From Prosapia bicincta (Eukaryota > Arthropoda > Insecta > Hemiptera > Cercopidae), in contig JBAIZL010000002.1 of NCBI GenBank assembly GCA_036971475.1, positions 17,078,567 through 17,142,566 on the forward strand: DNA of 64,000 nucleotides, given 5' to 3'. This document shows positions 60,106 through 64,000 of the stretch, piece by piece. Under the pieces are notes generated by a model. The model was not told the origin of the DNA. It saw only the letters and a list, made by a program, of their open reading frames with translations, and searched no databases. Position 1 is the stretch's first letter. The number at the start of each line of letters is the position of its first letter. A program made the position numbers and the translations under genes.

Positions 60106-61640
60106 GTAAAATAATAAATTTCCTATCCCTAATTCACCTTTGTATTCTTTAAATAGTTAAATAATAACAAAATTTATATATATATATTTGTTTTTGTAAT
60201 TGTTTGTCTAATTTTGAGAAGTATTTCAATTGTGAAATATTAAGGACGTTTTTGAGTTTTCTAACCCCTCCCCTTTAGAGGTTGACTTCCATAACGTGAT
60301 TGGTGGAATTTGTTAAGAGAGGAAGGGTGAGGAGTCTTGTAATGAACGTTTTTGTAAGTTATTATAACCGAAATCTGATTCCGGTGTTGATTAGGCATTT
60401 TATTTATTCATATTCTACAACTGTGTGTATTTCACAGCTGTTCAAGAGAGTAATTACTTACAACAAATGTTTTAAACAATACGTTATCATTCTTAAGTCA
60501 AAACCTTTCTCGGCTTCGTTCGTCTAATGCTTTGAAACAAAATATCGCTTTGATTAGATTACACAAAAAAAGCCACGAATAGCTACTGAACGAAGGATTG
60601 TTGCCCATCAACGGAACGGGAAAAATACGCAGTTTAATTTTTTAAACAATTTACTTTTTGTTTTTAATACTAAACTAAGGATGAATTCAATCAAAAATAC
60701 TGTACTATAATTACAATTTGACAATATATAGACTCTCACACTGTTGATAATTACAGTAATATTTGTTTAAATATTAGTAACAGTATTACTGGATAACAAT
60801 ATATCAGAATAAATAAACAATGGAAAACATTTTAAATTGTTTATCGTCCCTTGATTGAAATGAATCATCCCAATTGATGTTAAGAGCAAACATGCAATAA
60901 TGGTTTGTTACTGCATTGGTGCATGTAATTAAGTCACGGATACACTTTTATATCTGAGGGTAATCGACAAACACTATTGCTATAACAAATACTGAAGTCT
61001 GACAATTTATTCGCGGGTTTTAAAACATACTACAATTTCCACAAAACTAGAGCATCAACTCATTTCTATTTTCTTTTTTTCACAATTCGTCTTGCGCGAT
61101 TTTCATTGAGAACAGGACTGTGAAACGGGTGATTGCATGAATATTGCAAGGATCTATTGTTGGAGCGTTTGGGGTTTTATGTGTTGCAACGTTGGTAAGC
61201 AAATCAAAATTAACGGCCCTTTTGTGCAGACCAGATTCTTTAACAAAGAACGAAGTTAATGTTAGAGCCCCGGACAATTGAATCAAGCTTTTGAAGTTTT
61301 TTATTGTGTTCTTCGTTTTATTGAACTGGAACTGAACATATTGAATACATTTTCAAATAGCTTTTTTCAAAGTTTGATACGAATTTTTTTTAAATTTCAC
61401 CTCAAACAATGGAACATTGTTTGGACGTTTATCTGTAAACAAAACATTTACTTACGAGAGGAATAAAGCCTATTTTTTCGATGGAATCTGAATTGGGTTT
61501 ACACAAAGACATAGATTTAGGCAGCTTTTTAAAAATATAAATATTTTAAAACATGTTCCCCTTAGACTAAACATTTATTTTCGGAAATGATTATTATTTC
61601 ATTAAGTTAACTATAAATGAATAAGTTAAAGAAATGTTTT

Positions 61641-61642
<2 letters not shown>
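60106..61642. other. AT-rich sequence with no recognised feature
   Basis: A short AT run at about 60177-60186. Frames at 60300-60527, 61080-61286 and 61278-61466 have no known domain. Confidence 0.55.

Positions 61643-61703
<61 letters not shown>
61643..61703. repeat. (AT)n microsatellite
   Basis: AT run ending at the left edge of a foldback element. Confidence 0.95.
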
Positions 61704-61706
<3 letters not shown>

Positions 61707-62134
61707 GTTATTGATATTAATTATAAACAATTTTTTCCACCACTAAGTGCAATAATTTTACCTTATCTGATGAGACACCTTTTGGTCACTTGACCATTGT
61801 CATATCACTGAATTAATTTTCTCTATTTTTCTGGTGAGGTTGTTCGGTCCATGATGTTGGTATTTCTTGACGTCATATATGTTTCTACTTGAGCCGCGTG
61901 TATAATGTTTTTGAATAGTACGTCGTCACAATACGTGGCACAAGAAGAAAGATATATGAAGTCAACAAATACCAACATCACGGACTTGAATAACCACACC
62001 AGAAAATAGAGAAAATTAATTCAGTGATTCGACAATTGTCAAGTGACCGAAAGGTGCTTCATCATATAAGGTAAAATTATTGCACTTGGGGGTGGAAAAA
62101 ATTGTTTACAATTAATAATAATAACTTCAAAGTC
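61704..62134. mobile_element. Large foldback element with ~185-bp arms
   Basis: The left arm (about 61704-61890) and right arm (about 61945-62134) are inverted copies, sharing AATTTTTTCCACCACTAAGT, AATAATTTTACCTTAT, AATTAATTTTCTCTATTTTC and ACCAACATCA words with scattered mismatches. They are separated by ~55 bases. It differs in sequence from the other foldbacks but also lies between AT tracts. CTGATGA occurs in the left arm without a following GAAA, so no hammerhead is called. No protein frame is present. Confidence 0.75.
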
Positions 62135-62169
62135 AGTGCAACGGAAAAATAATGGACGTGAAATATCAC

Positions 62170-62221
62170 GATATATATATATATATTTATTTATTTATTT
62201 ATTTATTTATGTATATATATT

Positions 62222-62303
<82 letters not shown>

Positions 62304-62330
62304 AATATATATATATATATATATAATATG
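62170..62330. repeat. Compound (AT)n/(ATTT)n microsatellite
   Basis: AT runs interrupted by about seven ATTT units (62185-62211) and by TTTAAA. The 70-codon IYIYIY frame at 62136-62348 is an artefact. Confidence 0.95.
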
Positions 62331-62399
62331 ATTTCTTGTAATAAATAATATTAAATAAATAATTCTTGTATTCTAAGAGCCTCAGTTGTTTTGATATAT

Positions 62400-62625
62400 A
62401 TATCGCAATATGTATTCTTGTGTATTAATAAAGAACTAAGTCAAAATACAAATACAAGAATTATATTTGAATATACAATTCAAAGCTTTTCGTTGGCTAA
62501 CAGTACCAATATCATCAGAAATATTCCTGATGATGTTGGTACTGTTAGCCAACGAAAAGCTTTGAATTGTAAATTCAATTATAATTCTTGTATTTGTATT
62601 TTGACTTAGTTCTTTATATATATAT
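62400..62625. mobile_element. PLE-like foldback, copy 4 (two complete hammerhead-like cores)
   Basis: Arms start AAAGAACTAAGTCAAAATAC near 62430 and return as TTTTGACTTAGTTCTTTAT near 62615; they match the foldback at 33250 almost base for base. The left side carries a minus-strand core (62483-62518) and the right a plus-strand core (62527-62562), head to head. AT runs flank both sides. Confidence 0.7.
62527..62562 (+). ncRNA. Hammerhead-like motif (best-formed type)
   Basis: Same sequence as at 33329: CTGATGA, T, GTTGG...CCAAC, GAAA, AGCTT. The opposing copy at 62483-62518 has ATTGG opposite CTAAC changes and is slightly weaker. Confidence 0.5.
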
Positions 62626-64000
62626 TATAACATAAAGTATGAAGCTTTAGAGTAATTTCAGTTAGTAGCATAAATAATTATCTGTAGGATTAAGCAAAGA
62701 AGACAGAAATAGTTTGGTAAAGTGCCGACAAAGCAGGTACCATTTCATTATCCTTTTCCAGGAAAGCTATAAACTGTGTGCCGGCCATTTGACAATAGAA
62801 GGGTCCAAACTTATTATGACAGGATAATCCACTGACCGATATGACCTGGGAAAATAACTCGGTACCGTTAGGTTAGGGTAATTGTGGAACTGTGGGAAAC
62901 TACAAGGAACATATTGGTAGAGGGAGGATTAGGGATTTTCAATAAAAACTAAATGATCAGGAAAAGTTAAAAGAGTAGGAAGGGAACTCCAGAAGAAGGC
63001 AGAAGGATTGGTGGAGACAAAAGATGGCAGTGTTGTAAAAAGAGTAATTAGTTAAATTAAGTAAAGAGTTTTTTTTGTTTATAAGTAAAATTTTAAAAAG
63101 TGCGACGTAAACGTTTTTTTAAGTATTAAGAAAGTACAAAGTGTACGTTTTTGTGTCAAGTGTAAGCGCAGAAGGAAACCAAGGCCAAGATTCCAGGAGC
63201 TCTACAAAACTATAAGTATTATTTGGATATAAGTGTAGCCAACAGAATTTATATTTTAGTAAAGTTCAAAAAAAGTTTTATTACAATTTATCAAAATTAA
63301 TCTAGTTCCACCATTTCTAATTTAAGAAGCAATGATCCCGTAATAGCGACCCGAGAGCAACTATAAAATTTTAATACTGAATTTATTATCTTTGTTATGT
63401 TATTTTATTAGAATTCTGAAGCCTCAGAAGTCCACCTTTTATCATTGTAATGTTAGTTAAGATATCAATCCTGTCACTGCAAAATATTAATAAACGTTTA
63501 GTATAATGTGTAAAGAAATAAATGCAAGTGATGTTTAAAATTTATAAGATTGTTAATAGTTTATAAACCTGAAGGTGTGACATTAGATAGGTAAGGTAAA
63601 TAAATAACATTGAAAATAAATGTATAAATATATAAATATATAAAAAAAATAAATAAATAAATATACATGTATGTAAGAAAAATATTAAATATAATTTTCT
63701 TGTTTTGAATTTTGCCGCGTTGTGAACATTAGCTGTTTGTTATTTTTAGAAAGATTTTCAGCTGTTGGTAATTTAGCATTTTTTGTTTGTTGTCAGAAAT
63801 GTTGAAATATGATTGTTACGTGAAATATTGATTTATTAAAAATAATAGATAACATTGAGGGAACGCTGTTGTGACACAATAATATAAACTAAAATAATAA
63901 TTAAGAACATTAAATGCCGTTTCTCCGTTCGCAGGAATTTATATTATAAGTTATACAACATACAAATCTGTGGATCATGATAGTTGGAATAAACATACAT
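62626..64000. other. AT-rich sequence with no recognised feature
   Basis: 62700-63050 is somewhat less AT-rich and purine-biased, but no domain, terminal repeat or RNA gene could be supported. A short (AAAT)n-like tract lies at about 63640-63660. Confidence 0.5.

Noticed and set aside
61760..62080. Hammerhead-like motif in the large foldback (CTGATGA and GAAA both present)
   Set aside because: CTGATGA lies on one arm without a downstream GAAA, and the GAAA of the other arm is on the strand and in the order that cannot form the core.
63300..63370. LTR retrotransposon boundary and primer-binding site (AGCGACCCGAGAGCAAC)
   Set aside because: No clear CA terminus, second LTR or polypurine tract was seen, and the match to a tRNA 3' end cannot be confirmed.

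Overview
This is repeat-dominated, AT-rich animal DNA. No bacterial-style operons, no rRNA operon and no convincing intact host gene are visible. Two decayed non-LTR retrotransposon ORF2 ends, several hammerhead-like Penelope-type (PLE) repeat families, very long (GT)n and (AT)n tracts and short GGTTAGGTTAG-like words fit a large arthropod genome, most likely an insect. That assignment is an inference and is weak. About one third of the window is tandem repeat, and much of the rest is dispersed repeat or decayed transposon.

Layout. 1-725 is a 16-bp minisatellite with a 9-10-unit higher order. 1320-1800 is a CpG-dense unique patch with a 13-bp inverted repeat. 2760-5600 is a 28-bp (2 x 14) minisatellite interrupted by a MITE-like insert at 3191-3857. 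6661-8770 is a ~40-bp minisatellite organised first as exact 130-bp and then as exact 163-bp higher-order units. 9150-9850 is a dead ORF2 3' end (RNase H plus C-terminal zinc knuckle) of an I/R1-type non-LTR element. 12640-13690 is 'repeat B', carrying a seven-copy 72-bp array; a second copy at 58740-60105 lacks the array but carries a nested PLE-like insertion. 14026-15020 is a diverged tandem duplication of a ~545-bp unit.

21-41 kb is a mosaic of a dispersed family ('family A', eleven copies found in the window, marked by a CAGCTG-flanked inverted repeat), microsatellites, PLE-like foldbacks, a 36-bp minisatellite (24049-24385), a tRNA-like sequence (29884-29955) and a second dead RNase H-bearing ORF2 tail (34395-34900).

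41671-55112 is a continuous ~13.4-kb satellite array of ~108-109-bp monomers, each apparently built from five ~21-22-bp subunits. It has three sequence subdomains and larger duplications of about 1.5 and 2.0 kb. 55113-64000 returns to dispersed repeats, with foldback elements beside (AT)n tracts and more hammerhead-like motifs.

The most interesting theme is a recurring motif, C-T-G-A-N-G-A, one base, a short hairpin, then G-A-A-A and a short self-complementary run. It occurs at about fifteen sites in at least five unrelated repeat sequences and matches the core of the minimal hammerhead ribozymes known from PLEs. One such family repeatedly sits as a foldback at (AT)n tracts, including those inside family A. 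Nothing here works as a gene pathway; the window reads as a record of transposition, nested insertion and satellite expansion.
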